From an uncultured Clostridia bacterium (GTDB lineage: Bacteria; Bacillota; Clostridia; Oscillospirales; Ruminococcaceae), in the NCBI GenBank assembly GCA_947627875.1, contig CANQXS010000014.1, positions 1 through 64,000 of the forward strand: 64,000 bases of DNA. Direction: 5' to 3'. Position 1 is the stretch's first letter. Every line of letters starts with the position of its first letter. The position numbers were made by a program, and so were the translations under genes. Positions 16,877 through 26,734 of this stretch are shown piece after piece. The notes beneath the pieces are model-generated. The model was not told the origin of the DNA and did not search any database. It was given only the letters and a program-made list of their open reading frames with translations.

Positions 16877-17072
16877 TTTATTTGCCCCCTTTCCGTTGTC
16901 TTTTGGTATTATAATACGTTGCTCCGCGGTAATCAAGGGGTAAAAACCAATTTCGTAGCCCTACACAATTTTTGCACAAATCGCCCCGCTCTTTGTGTAC
17001 TTTTCAGAGATGAATATACATTTTTATGCATATTTATGCAGATAATATGCAAAGAGCCGAATCCCCTCCTCC

Positions 17073-17101
17073 TTGACATCTCCCCGCTGCGGGGATATAA
17101 T
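17073..17101 (+). promoter_or_regulatory. Consensus promoter with a palindrome filling the spacer
   Basis: TTGACA (17073-17078) and TATAAT (17096-17101) are 17 bp apart. The spacer holds a perfect 15-bp palindrome, TCCCCGCTGCGGGGA (17081-17095). Because it lies upstream of the start point it cannot act in RNA; a repressor binding site is likely. It drives the histidine kinase gene. The rest of 16937-17121 shows no other clear signal. Confidence 0.75.
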
Positions 17102-17121
17102 TCTAAAAAAGGGGTGACGCT

Positions 17122-18006
17122 ATGCTTTCCTGGATATTATGCGCCGTTTTCGGCTCGGCGGCGGTCTTCTTCGGGGTGAGGCTTTATCTTGTCCGCAAAA
17201 GCCTGACGGATATCTGCCGCGACCTCGGCGGGCTCTTAAAAGAGGACACCAACGCCCTTATTTCGGTCAGCACCGGCGACAAAGCCGTCCGCGCGCTCGC
17301 CTCCGAGCTCAACCGCAATTTAAAGGAGCTCAAGCGCCTGCGCAGGCAGTATGAAAGCGGCGACAGAGAGCTCAAAGACGCCGTTACCAACGTTTCTCAC
17401 GATTTAAGGACCCCGCTGACCGCCATCTGCGGCTATCTCGAGCTTTTGGAGCGCGAGCCGAAGAGCGAGGCTATAGAGCGATACGTCGGGTTCATACGCG
17501 ACCGCACCGAGGCGATGAAGCGCCTGACCGAGGAGCTTTTCCGCTATTCGGTCATAATCTCGACCTCTGAGGATATGGCTCTTGAGGATATCGACGTCGG
17601 CGCGGCACTCGAAGACAGTATTGCCGGATTCTACGCCGCCCTCACCGAGCGGGGCATCGAGCCGCAGATCACAATTCCCGAAAACGGGGTCGTAAAGCGG
17701 CTCAACCGCGAGGCACTCTCGAGAATTTACGGCAACATTTTAAACAACGCGCTCAAATACTCCGACGGCGACCTTTACGTCACGATGACCCCCGACGGCA
17801 CGACTGAGTTTTCAAACACCTCGGCGAATCTCGGCGGGGTAGACGTCGGCAAGCTCTTCGACCGCTTCTTTTCGGTAGAGGCGGCGCGCAACTCAACGGG
17901 GCTCGGGCTCGCGATATCAAAGGCACTCGTCGAGCAGATGGGCGGGAGCATCGGCGCGAGAATGGACGGCGACCTGCTCACAATAAGGATAGAATGGGGA
18001 GGATAA
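17122..18006 (+). CDS. Orphan sensor histidine kinase
   Basis: The 294-residue protein has one N-terminal membrane helix (about residues 3-22), a short HAMP-like linker, and a dimerisation domain with the phosphorylated His93 in NVSHDLRTPLT. The ATPase domain has an N-box (NILNNALKY), a truncated G1 region and STGLGLAISKALVEQMGG (G2). It lacks any extracellular sensing domain, so the signal would be membrane- or cytoplasm-derived. No response regulator gene is next to it, which is unusual for this type in Bacillota. The partner must be encoded elsewhere. The promoter spacer palindrome suggests that a repressor controls it. Confidence 0.88.
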   Translation: MLSWILCAVFGSAAVFFGVRLYLVRKSLTDICRDLGGLLKEDTNALISVSTGDKAVRALASELNRNLKELKRLRRQYESGDRELKDAVTNVSHDLRTPLTAICGYLELLEREPKSEAIERYVGFIRDRTEAMKRLTEELFRYSVIISTSEDMALEDIDVGAALEDSIAGFYAALTERGIEPQITIPENGVVKRLNREALSRIYGNILNNALKYSDGDLYVTMTPDGTTEFSNTSANLGGVDVGKLFDRFFSVEAARNSTGLGLAISKALVEQMGGSIGARMDGDLLTIRIEWGG

Positions 18007-18055
18007 GGGCCTCCCTTTTCTCAATTCGGTTGAAAAATTCTCACAAAATGAGTTA

Positions 18056-18084
18056 TTGATTCAGCCCTGCGGGCGGGTTATACT
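18056..18084 (+). promoter_or_regulatory. Promoter of the XRE/helical-repeat regulator gene
   Basis: TTGATT (18056-18061), 17-bp spacer, TATACT (18079-18084). The spacer contains GCCCTGCGGGC, a small palindrome. Confidence 0.7.
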
Positions 18085-18151
18085 TAAACCGTCGACAGCA
18101 AAGCTCTTTGCAGAGAGAAAAAATCAAAACCGATTTAAGGAGAGAATTACT

Positions 18152-19342
18152 ATGAAACTTACTTTGGGAGAAAACATAAGAAGACTTCGCCGCGAGAAAA
18201 ATATGACTCAGGAGCAGCTCGCCGAGGCGCTTGCGGTATCGTTTCAGGCGGTGAGCCGCTGGGAAAACAGCGCCACCTACCCCGATATTGAGCTTTTGCC
18301 CGCGATAGCCGAGCGGTTTTCGGTCTCGGTCGACGAGCTTCTTGGGGTTCCGGAGTCGGAAAAGGAGAAGCAGGCGGACGCGCTTTTAATGCGGTATGCA
18401 GACATTCTCAATTACGAATACCCGTCTGCCGATGAGGAAAAGAAGGTCGAGCTTCGCGATGAGCTCGCCAAAACCGTCACTGCCCTGCGGCGCGATTTTT
18501 CGTCTACGGAAGCCGCAAGCGCCCTTTTTACATCGCTCAGCGACGTCCAGATGCAGGAGCCGATTTTATCGGAATGCCGGCTTTTGGCAGAAGAAATACT
18601 GAAAAGGGATCCGGATAACTACGCCGTGATCTCCGGATTTTCACAAATTGAGGAGGACAGCAGGATCGAAGACTTTCTCGACAGATATTCCACGTCCTGC
18701 GATACGAGCCGCGATTCGCTTCTTTTAGAGAGATATCTCTCACGGGGCGACGCCGAAAAATACGAACCTCTGCGGCAGAAAGCGCTGTATAACGCCGTCA
18801 GAGAAGCAACGTCCCGGCAGCGATTTAACAGTATGAACGGCGGCGGCATAAAGGAATCGGTCGAACGCATTAAAACCTGTCTCGAAATTATCCACACATT
18901 TGAGGGCGAAACGCCCACCGCAAAGCACCCCGTGAGCTGCGACGGAACTCCCGACTGCTGGATTTATGAAAAGGTCTGGCATGGGCTCAGGCTTTCCTGT
19001 CGCGAAGCTGTGCTCGGAGAAACCGAGGAGGCTCTGACAGCGCTTGAAGATGTCGTCGGGCTGCTCGAAAAAGCCGAAAATCTTCCGGACGGTGCAAAAA
19101 TCAAGAGCTCGCGCTTCCTGCCGAATTTAAGCTGGAGCAAAACCGTCACCGAGTTCGATTGGGGCAAGAGCTTCCATTTCAGCGCCTTAGAGCAGAAATG
19201 TTGGACGATCCCCTTCGGCGCCCGCGATGTACTTGCCGCCCTTGCCGATACCGAGGGCTTGGCGTGGTTCGACCCGATAAGAAACGACCCGCGCTATCTA
19301 AGCTGCACCGAGAGGGTAAAGGCTCTTGTTGAGACCCGCTAA
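18152..19342 (+). CDS. XRE-family regulator with long helical C-terminal domain
   Basis: The 396-residue protein starts with a clear HTH (TLGENIRRLRREKNMTQEQLAEALAVSFQAVSRWENSATYPD) followed by a short linker (VDELLGV). The remaining 310 residues are helical, with repeated motifs such as ILKRDPDNYAVISGFSQ and DVVGLLEKAENLPDG, similar to tetratricopeptide-type sensors of regulators in Clostridia, where the domain may bind a peptide or a metabolite. The C-terminal part around FDPIRNDPRYLSCTERV has a TPR-like ending. ATG 18152 follows TAAGGAGAG. Target genes are unknown; it is monocistronic. Confidence 0.8.
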   Translation: MKLTLGENIRRLRREKNMTQEQLAEALAVSFQAVSRWENSATYPDIELLPAIAERFSVSVDELLGVPESEKEKQADALLMRYADILNYEYPSADEEKKVELRDELAKTVTALRRDFSSTEAASALFTSLSDVQMQEPILSECRLLAEEILKRDPDNYAVISGFSQIEEDSRIEDFLDRYSTSCDTSRDSLLLERYLSRGDAEKYEPLRQKALYNAVREATSRQRFNSMNGGGIKESVERIKTCLEIIHTFEGETPTAKHPVSCDGTPDCWIYEKVWHGLRLSCREAVLGETEEALTALEDVVGLLEKAENLPDGAKIKSSRFLPNLSWSKTVTEFDWGKSFHFSALEQKCWTIPFGARDVLAALADTEGLAWFDPIRNDPRYLSCTERVKALVETR

Positions 19343-19359
19343 CAGTTAATATGCAGCTA

Positions 19360-19390
19360 AAAAGCACCCCAACGGCAGGGGTGCTTTTTT
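19360..19390. terminator. Bidirectional terminator between convergent genes
   Basis: AAAAGCACCCC and GGGGTGCTTTTTT pair around AACGGCA. It ends the XRE gene on the plus strand and overlaps the last codons of sigF on the minus strand. Confidence 0.85.
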
Positions 19391-20069
19391 ATTCTTCCAT
19401 TTTTTGCCGCAAATACAGCAGCACCTTTTTCTCACGCCGCGAGACCTGGACCTGGGTCATACCGAGCTTTTCGGCGGTCTGCTGCTGAGTAAGATTTGCA
19501 AAAAACCGAAGGTATATAAGCCGCCTGTCCCGCCCGTCGAGCCCCTCGAGCGCCTGCGACAGCGCTATCGAATCGGTTATCCTTACGTCCGGCGCGTCGA
19601 CGGGTATGTCCATAATTTCGTCGCCGTCGTCGGTCTCGCGGGTAAGGCTGACCACCGGCTGCATCACGCATATCGCCTCGGATACGTCTTCTGCCGAGAG
19701 CCCCGCCGCCTTGCTTATCTCCGAAACGGTAGGCTCTCTGCCGAGAAGATGCTCTAATTTCTGTGCCTCACGGGATATCTTCATCGCGCGCTCCTTTAAG
19801 CTCCGCGAGACCTTTACCGCCCCGCCGTCGCGGAAGAGCCTTCTTATCTCACCTAAAATCACCGGAACCGCGTAGGTCGAAAACCTCACGCCCCGCCCGC
19901 TGTCGAACGCCTTTACCGCCTTCACGAGACCCATACAGCCGGCGCTGTAAAGCTCTTCATATTCTATTCCTCTTCCGCGGAACCTCCCCGCGCAGAGCCT
20001 CACGAGCCCGAGATTTTCCTCGACCGTCGCTTCGGCGGCGTCGGCGTATGCTTCGTTGGTAATATACAT
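19389..20069 (-). CDS. sigF: Forespore sigma factor F
   Basis: RNA polymerase sigma factor that turns on the first forespore genes during endospore formation. The 226 residues have sigma-70 region 2 (ENLGLVRLCAGRFRGRGIEYEELYSAGCMGLVKAVKAFDSGRGVRFSTYAVPVILGEIRR), region 3 (GREPTVSEISKAAGLSAEDV) and region 4 (YLRFFANLTQQQTAEKLGMTQVQVSRREKKVL). It is the third gene after spoIIAA and spoIIAB, the conserved order of the spoIIA operon, which distinguishes it from sigma G. Its presence says the organism can form spores or recently could. Confidence 0.95.
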   Translation of the reverse strand: MYITNEAYADAAEATVEENLGLVRLCAGRFRGRGIEYEELYSAGCMGLVKAVKAFDSGRGVRFSTYAVPVILGEIRRLFRDGGAVKVSRSLKERAMKISREAQKLEHLLGREPTVSEISKAAGLSAEDVSEAICVMQPVVSLTRETDDGDEIMDIPVDAPDVRITDSIALSQALEGLDGRDRRLIYLRFFANLTQQQTAEKLGMTQVQVSRREKKVLLYLRQKMEE

Positions 20070-20076
20070 AAAGCCC

Positions 20077-20511
20077 TCATATTCTCGACCTGAGCTTTTT
20101 TATCATAACCACTGTTGTGCCCGAGCCTGCTCGGCTCTTGACCGTAACGCTGTCGGTAAAGCTCTCCATTACAGAAAAACCGAGACCCGAACGCTCCTCG
20201 CCGGGAAGGGTGGTAAATAGCGGCTCCATCGCCTTTTTAACGTCCTCTATCCCGCAGCCGCGGTCCCTGATTTTTATGTATACGCCGTCGTCGGTTAGCT
20301 TCGCGGTCAGCTCAATAAGCCCCACGGTGTCGCGGTAGGCGTGGACTATGCAGTTGGTGACTGCTTCGCTCACCGCTGTCTTCAGCTCGTTGAGCTCGTC
20401 CATTCTCGGGTTTTTCGGGCTGATAAAGCCCCCTACCGCTACCCTCGCGAGGCTCTCGTTCTCCGAAAGGCTCGGGAATATGAGCTTCATTTCGTTCTGC
20501 GCTTTCTTCAT
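20077..20511 (-). CDS. spoIIAB: Anti-sigma F factor (SpoIIAB)
   Basis: A 144-residue GHKL-fold kinase that binds sigma F and phosphorylates SpoIIAA. Visible features are the N-box helix ELKTAVSEAVTNCIVHAY, the G1 box RDRGCGIED, and the lid/G2 region ERSGLGFSVMESFTDSV. Length and motifs match SpoIIAB. It follows spoIIAA by six bases, with GGGAGG at the end of spoIIAA as its ribosome site, and precedes sigF by seven bases. The three genes form a partner-switch unit. Confidence 0.95.
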   Translation of the reverse strand: MKKAQNEMKLIFPSLSENESLARVAVGGFISPKNPRMDELNELKTAVSEAVTNCIVHAYRDTVGLIELTAKLTDDGVYIKIRDRGCGIEDVKKAMEPLFTTLPGEERSGLGFSVMESFTDSVTVKSRAGSGTTVVMIKKLRSRI

Positions 20512-20517
20512 CTTCCG

Positions 20518-20826
20518 TCACCTCCCGCCGAGAAGCCTGTCCATTCCGGCAAGCGTCATTACCTTTTCTATATATTCCGGCATATTCTTAAGCTCAACGC
20601 TGCCGCCGCGCTCCTTCATATTCTTATATCTGCCCATAACGAGCCCCACGCCCGAGCTGTCCATAAAGCTCACGCCCGAAAAATCGAGGATAAGGCGGCT
20701 CGGCGACCTGTCCTGAATAGCTGTGTCTATATCTGCGCGGAGCCAGCGCGCGGAATGGTGGTCTATTTCTCCGGTTATTCTTGCCGTAAGGCAGCCGTCG
20801 CCGGAATCGGTCATATATACGGCCAT
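20518..20826 (-). CDS. spoIIAA: Anti-sigma F antagonist (SpoIIAA)
   Basis: A 102-residue STAS-domain protein. The segment FSGVSFMDSSGVGLVMGRYK carries the regulatory serine; Ser58 corresponds to the phosphorylated residue of B. subtilis SpoIIAA. When dephosphorylated it would bind SpoIIAB and free sigma F. It is the first gene of the operon with an AAAGGAGG site (spacing about 11). I could not pick out a convincing sigma-H promoter in 20827-20960, though this region must hold one. Confidence 0.95.
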   Translation of the reverse strand: MAVYMTDSGDGCLTARITGEIDHHSARWLRADIDTAIQDRSPSRLILDFSGVSFMDSSGVGLVMGRYKNMKERGGSVELKNMPEYIEKVMTLAGMDRLLGGR

Positions 20827-20967
20827 ACTGTCGGGAACCTCCTTTTTAAAAGACGGAAATCACCCCGAAGGGCTCCCCGCTTCGCCTTTTAAAGATATCA
20901 GCGCAGGAGCGAAAAATCTGTCGGAACTTCGGCGGAAAAATATTTTTTAAAATTTTTTCAAAAACAC

Positions 20968-21026
20968 TTGACAACCGGAAAAAACGGGGTATACTATATT
21001 TAGCACTCAAATTTGACGAGTGCTAA
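20968..21026 (+). promoter_or_regulatory. hrcA operon promoter with CIRCE operator
   Basis: TTGACA (20968-20973), 16-bp spacer, TATACT (20990-20995). It is followed by a perfect CIRCE element: TTAGCACTC (21000-21008), nine bases, GAGTGCTAA (21018-21026). HrcA binds CIRCE and represses its own operon until heat or misfolded protein occupies the chaperones. Confidence 0.97.
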
Positions 21027-21070
21027 CAGACTGCCGGCTTAACTGCCAGCAGAGGTCAGGGGGTATTCCT

Positions 21071-22129
21071 ATGGACGACAGAAAGCTGAGGATCCTTGCC
21101 GCCGTCGTCGACGAATATATCGTTACCGGCGAGCCTGTCGGCTCAAAGGCGATAATGAAATATATCAACGCCTCGAGCGCAACCATCCGCAACGAGATGG
21201 CGGAGCTTGAAAAGCAGGGATATCTCGAACAGCCCCACACCTCGGCGGGCAGAGTTCCGACCTACAGCGGATACCGCCTTTATGTCGACCGCCTGATGAA
21301 GACAAATCCCCTCTCATCTGAGGAGATGAAGCTTTTGGACGATATGCTCCCGAAGGACGAATATTCCGAGGAGGGCATCGTTAAATCGGCTTCCAACGCC
21401 TTGGCTGAGCTCACTAAATACGCGACCTTCGTTTCGACCGAAAGCCCGAAATTCTCGGTGATATCTAAGGTCGAAGTCATACCGACGGGAAAGCGGCTGT
21501 ATGTCCTTCTGATGATAGCCTCGAACGGTATCATAAAGAACCGCACCTGCCGCGTTGAGATCGACCTCACCCAGGAGCACCTCGATTACTTCTCGAAATT
21601 TTTAAGGGAAAACCTCGAGGGAGTGCCTATCGACCTGCTGAGCGACGAAATGCTCTCGAAGCTCGAAACGGCTATGGGGACATATTTGCTCACTCTTTCG
21701 CCGCTCGTGCGCGGAGTGTTCGATATGACCCGCGAGATGGCGGAGCGCGAGATAAACATAAGCGGAGTCGGGAATCTTCTTCAATGCCCGGATATCGACA
21801 ATAACGACATCGTTACCTTTATCGACCGCCGCAACGATATTCGCCGCCTTATGGACGACAGCTTCAGCGGGATACACGTTATGTTCTCCGCCGAAGACGA
21901 CGATTTCGTCATCGGAAATTCGAGCCTTATAAGCTCAAACTTCCTGAAAAACGGCAAGGTCGCGGGTCATTTGGGCTTGATAGGACCGATGAGGATAGAT
22001 TACCGAAAGGTGATCCCCTATGTCGAATACTTCGCCGAGAAAATTTCGCAGATGCTCTCTTCAGACGACGAGGAACAGCTGACAGACAGCGAAGAGGACA
22101 ATAATTTTAACAGTGAGGATAAATTATGA
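21071..22129 (+). CDS. hrcA: Heat-shock repressor HrcA
   Basis: The 352-residue protein has the winged-helix start (LAAVVDEYIVTGEPVGSKAIMKY, SATIRNEMAELEKQGYLEQPHTSAGRVPT) and the typical C-terminal HrcA domain (GHLGLIGPMRIDYRKVIPYVEY). It represses hrcA-grpE-dnaK-dnaJ by binding the CIRCE element at 21000-21026. ATG 21071 is preceded by CAGGGGGT; an upstream in-frame start within the CIRCE region is not credible. Its stop overlaps the grpE start (ATGA), which indicates translational coupling. Confidence 0.97.
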   Translation: MDDRKLRILAAVVDEYIVTGEPVGSKAIMKYINASSATIRNEMAELEKQGYLEQPHTSAGRVPTYSGYRLYVDRLMKTNPLSSEEMKLLDDMLPKDEYSEEGIVKSASNALAELTKYATFVSTESPKFSVISKVEVIPTGKRLYVLLMIASNGIIKNRTCRVEIDLTQEHLDYFSKFLRENLEGVPIDLLSDEMLSKLETAMGTYLLTLSPLVRGVFDMTREMAEREINISGVGNLLQCPDIDNNDIVTFIDRRNDIRRLMDDSFSGIHVMFSAEDDDFVIGNSSLISSNFLKNGKVAGHLGLIGPMRIDYRKVIPYVEYFAEKISQMLSSDDEEQLTDSEEDNNFNSEDKL

Positions 22130-22722
22130 CCGAAGAAGAAAAGAAGAAGAAAAAAGCCGAAGAAAAATCGGCTGAAAAAGCAGAAAAAGCAGAAAAGGCA
22201 GAAAAAGCAGAGGAGGCAGCGCAAGCCCCCGAAGAGAAAAAGGCTGAAGAGCCCGAGAGCGAGCCGAAGGAAGAAAAGCAGCCCTCGGAGGAGGAAAAGC
22301 TCAAAGCCGAAAACGCAGACCTGCGCGACAAATATCTGAGGCTCCTTGCGGAGTTCGACAATTACCGCAAGCGCAGCGTAAAAGAGCGGCAGGAAATTTA
22401 TCCCGACGCGACGGCAAAAGCGGTAGAGGCGTTCCTGCCCCTGGCGGATAACTTTGAAAGAGCCGCAAACGCCGAAAGCTCCGACGAAAAATACAAGGCG
22501 GGCGTTATGATGATCTACGACCAGCTCGCGATCGCCTTCAAAAAGCTCGGAGTAGAGGAAATCTCGAGGGTCGGAGAGCAGTTCGATCCGTCGCTCGAAA
22601 GCGCGGTGAGCCATATCGAGGACGAAAACCTCGGAGAAAACACAGTGGCACAGGTCTATCAAAAGGGCTACAGGCTCGGCGATAAAATAATCCGTCCCGC
22701 AACGGTGGTAATCGCAAACTGA
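22126..22722 (+). CDS. grpE: Nucleotide exchange factor GrpE
   Basis: The 198-residue protein accelerates ADP release from DnaK. An N-terminal low-complexity K/E/A coiled region of about 65 residues precedes the core (LRDKYLRLLAEFDNYRKRS, FLPLADNFERA, VGEQFDPSLESAVSHIEDENLGENTVAQVYQKGYRLGDKIIRPATVVIAN). The core motifs are those of GrpE. The AT-poor repeated start (EEKKKKKAEEKSAEKAEKAEKAEKAEEA) is a common feature. It overlaps hrcA by four bases and is second in the heat-shock operon. Confidence 0.96.
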   Translation: MTEEEKKKKKAEEKSAEKAEKAEKAEKAEEAAQAPEEKKAEEPESEPKEEKQPSEEEKLKAENADLRDKYLRLLAEFDNYRKRSVKERQEIYPDATAKAVEAFLPLADNFERAANAESSDEKYKAGVMMIYDQLAIAFKKLGVEEISRVGEQFDPSLESAVSHIEDENLGENTVAQVYQKGYRLGDKIIRPATVVIAN

Positions 22723-22779
22723 GCTTGCTATATGTCAGGCAACATCTAAATAAAATATAAATACAAAGGAGTAATTATT

Positions 22780-24606
<1,827 letters not shown>

Positions 24607-24614
24607 AATAAAGA

Positions 24615-24642
24615 GCGGAGGCCGCCTCGGCGCGGTCTCCGC
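24615..24642 (+). other. Strong hairpin between dnaK and dnaJ
   Basis: Eleven paired bases (GCGGAGGCCGC with GCGCGGTCTCCGC) around a short loop, without a T-run, so it is not an ordinary terminator. It may protect or process the 3' end of dnaK mRNA, as intercistronic hairpins in heat-shock operons can. Confidence 0.6.
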
Positions 24643-24676
24643 CCGATTCCGCAAAATACATTAACGGAGTGTATAT

Positions 24677-25843
24677 ATGGCAGACAAAAGAGATTATTAC
24701 GAGGTCCTCGGAGTGCAGAAGGGCGCTTCGGACGACGAGCTGAAAAAAGCCTACCGCGCGATGGTAAAAAAATACCACCCCGACCTTCACCCCGACGACA
24801 AGGAAGCTGAGGCGAAGATGAAGGAGGTCAACGAGGCCTACGACGTCCTCTCGGATAAGGATAAGCGCGCCAAATACGACCAGTTCGGCTTTGCCGGAGT
24901 AGACCCCTCTTACGGAGCGGGTCAGGGCGGCGGCTATTCCGGGGGGTATTCCGGCGGCTTCTCGGGCGACTTCGGCGGCTTCGGCGATATAGGAGACATC
25001 TTCGAGAGCTTCTTCGGGGGCGGATTCGGCGGTCAGACCCGCTCTAACCCCAACGCGCCGAGAAGGGGTCAGGATATCCGCACAAGCGTTCAGATATCCT
25101 TTATGGACGCCTGCAAGGGCACCGGCGTTGATATAAGGGTCAACCGGCTCGAAAAATGCCCCGACTGCGGTGGCACCGGAGCGAGAGCGGGCAGCTCTGC
25201 CGAGACATGTCCCGACTGCCGCGGCACCGGCACCGTGAGGATAAATCAGCGCACGCCGCTCGGAGTTTTCCAGACCACCAAGACCTGCGAGCGCTGCGGA
25301 GGCAGAGGAAAGATAATCCGCGAGGTCTGCCCGAGCTGTCAGGGTCAGGGAAGAGTAAGAAGAGTCCTCTCGAAAAACGTCAATATCCCGCAGGGAATCG
25401 ACGACGGTCAGACCTTAAGGATAACCGGCGAGGGCGACTGCGGCGTCAACGGCGGTCAGTACGGCGACCTCATAATAAAGGTGAACGTAAAGCCCGACGA
25501 GATGTTCGAGCGCGAGGGATTCGATATCTACACCGAGGTGCCTATCTCATATCTTCAGGCGGCTCTCGGCGACGACATAGTCGTACCGACCATTGACGGC
25601 ACGTTGAAATACAGGATCCCCGCGGGGACCCAGAACGGCGACACCTTTATGCTCCGCGGAAAGGGCGTTCCGAAGCTCTATCGGAGCGGCAGGGGCGACC
25701 AGCACATAAGCGTTAAGGTAGAGGTGCCGAAAAATCTCAACAAAAAGCAGGCAGAGCTGCTGCGCGCCTTTGACGACTCTCTCGAGGACCGCAACAGCGC
25801 AGTGAGAAATTCCTTCTTCGATAAGATAAAAAAGAAATTCTGA
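24677..25843 (+). CDS. dnaJ: Co-chaperone DnaJ
   Basis: The 388-residue protein contains the J domain ([36 protein letters not shown], with HPD), a Gly/Phe-rich region ([20 protein letters not shown]), four CxxCxGxG zinc motifs ([34 protein letters not shown]) and the C-terminal substrate domain. It stimulates DnaK ATPase. It is the last gene of the heat-shock operon and a strong terminator follows. Confidence 0.99.
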   Translation: MADKRDYYEVLGVQKGASDDELKKAYRAMVKKYHPDLHPDDKEAEAKMKEVNEAYDVLSDKDKRAKYDQFGFAGVDPSYGAGQGGGYSGGYSGGFSGDFGGFGDIGDIFESFFGGGFGGQTRSNPNAPRRGQDIRTSVQISFMDACKGTGVDIRVNRLEKCPDCGGTGARAGSSAETCPDCRGTGTVRINQRTPLGVFQTTKTCERCGGRGKIIREVCPSCQGQGRVRRVLSKNVNIPQGIDDGQTLRITGEGDCGVNGGQYGDLIIKVNVKPDEMFEREGFDIYTEVPISYLQAALGDDIVVPTIDGTLKYRIPAGTQNGDTFMLRGKGVPKLYRSGRGDQHISVKVEVPKNLNKKQAELLRAFDDSLEDRNSAVRNSFFDKIKKKF

Positions 25844-25851
25844 TAAACGCA

Positions 25852-25889
25852 AAAATCCCGCTTTATGCGACGGCATAAGGCGGGTTTTT
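25852..25889 (+). terminator. Terminator of the hrcA-dnaJ operon
   Basis: CCCGCTTTATGC (25857-25868) pairs with GCATAAGGCGGG (25873-25884) over a four-base loop, then TTTTT. The stem is 12 bp. Confidence 0.95.
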
Positions 25890-25906
25890 AAAAGAGTGCG
25901 GACAGT

Positions 25907-26275
25907 TCAGCGGCGCTCCGCGATATATTTTTTCAGGGCGTTAAAGGTTTCGTCCGAGATATCGTGCTCGATTTTGCAGGCGTCTTCGGCGGCGGTCTCG
26001 GCGCTTACGCCTATCTGCTCGAAAAATCCCGAGAGAACGCGGTGGCGCTCATAAGTCCTCTCGGCAACATAGCGCCCCTCGTCGGTGAGGGTTATAAAGC
26101 CATCGGAGTCGACGTCGATATACCCGCCGCTTTTGAGGATTCCCACGGCGCGGGAAACGCTCGGCTTTGAATAGCCCATATATTCGCAGACGTCTATCGA
26201 GCGGACGTCGGGCTTTTTCTGCGACAGGATAAGAATGGTTTCGAGATACATTTCGCCGGATTCCTGAAGGCTCAC
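25907..26275 (-). CDS. DtxR/MntR-family metal-dependent regulator
   Basis: The 122-residue protein has the DtxR-type winged helix (SGEMYLETILILSQKKPDVRSIDVCEYMGYSKPSVSRAVGILKSGGYI) and a short dimer and metal-binding domain (LTDEGRYVAERTYERHRVLSGFFEQIGVSAETAAEDACKIEHDIS), with the His, Glu and Cys positions of this family (ERHRVL, CKIEHDIS). It lacks the SH3-like third domain, so it is MntR-like, sensing Mn or Fe. The start is GTG 26275 with GGGGGT upstream. No transporter is adjacent; the convergent dnaJ terminator ends just before it. Confidence 0.88.
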   Translation of the reverse strand: MSLQESGEMYLETILILSQKKPDVRSIDVCEYMGYSKPSVSRAVGILKSGGYIDVDSDGFITLTDEGRYVAERTYERHRVLSGFFEQIGVSAETAAEDACKIEHDISDETFNALKKYIAERR

Positions 26276-26376
26276 CGTGAATACCCCCTAAAAGCTGAAT
26301 CATTATTTACAGTTTAACATAATATTTAAAAAATTTCAAGAGGCAAAACGCAATTTTAAGAACGGCAAACTTTTTA

Positions 26377-26575
26377 TTTGCCTCGCCCTGCTCGGCAAAC
26401 AGGGAACCCCTTAATAGGGTTCCCTGCGCCCGAACCGTCCACCGGACGGATTCGGGCTACCTTCCTGATTTTTTTGCGCAAGAGATTTCGCGCTCTGCGG
26501 AGCGCGACCAGAGGCTACTCGCCTCTGGACTCATCGCCACCCTTTTGAGAAAGGGTGGACCGAAAACTTTTAAGA
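26377..26575 (+). repeat. Structured intergenic repeat, copy 1 (six hairpins)
   Basis: Six successive stem-loops: H1 TTTGCC/GGCAAA (26377-26399), H2 AGGGAACCC/GGGTTCCCT (26401-26425), H3 GCCCGAACCGTCC with GGACGG-A-TTCGGGC (26428-26457), H4 TCGCGCTC/GAGCGCGA (26488-26507), H5 CCAGAGGC/GCCTCTGG (26508-26528) and H6 CCACCCTTT/AAAGGGTGG (26537-26558). After H6 comes CCGAAAAC and Ts. It lies between a divergent regulator gene and the promoter at 26618, so it is not a leader of the downstream gene. The H1-H3 part is almost identical to copy 2 at 42929. No ORF fits it. Confidence 0.85.
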
Positions 26576-26617
26576 ATTATATGCCCAAATTGGACATATC
26601 TCCCTCTCCTTGATTTG

Positions 26618-26646
26618 TTGACAACCCCCGAAAAAAATGCTATTAT
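26618..26646 (+). promoter_or_regulatory. Promoter of the activase/dehydratase gene
   Basis: TTGACA (26618-26623), 17-bp spacer, TATTAT (26641-26646), about 90 bases before ATG 26735. Confidence 0.85.
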
Positions 26647-26734
26647 AAAGGATAGCGCAAATATCGACTGTTTTTGCGTCAATGTTTTCAAATCGCGGAA
26701 TTACGTTATTTTACATAGAAAGGATCGGCGAGTG

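Noticed and set aside
26377..26575. CRISPR or transposon end for the hairpin element
   Set aside because: Hairpins differ from each other, no spaced direct repeats, no terminal inverted repeats and no transposase gene.
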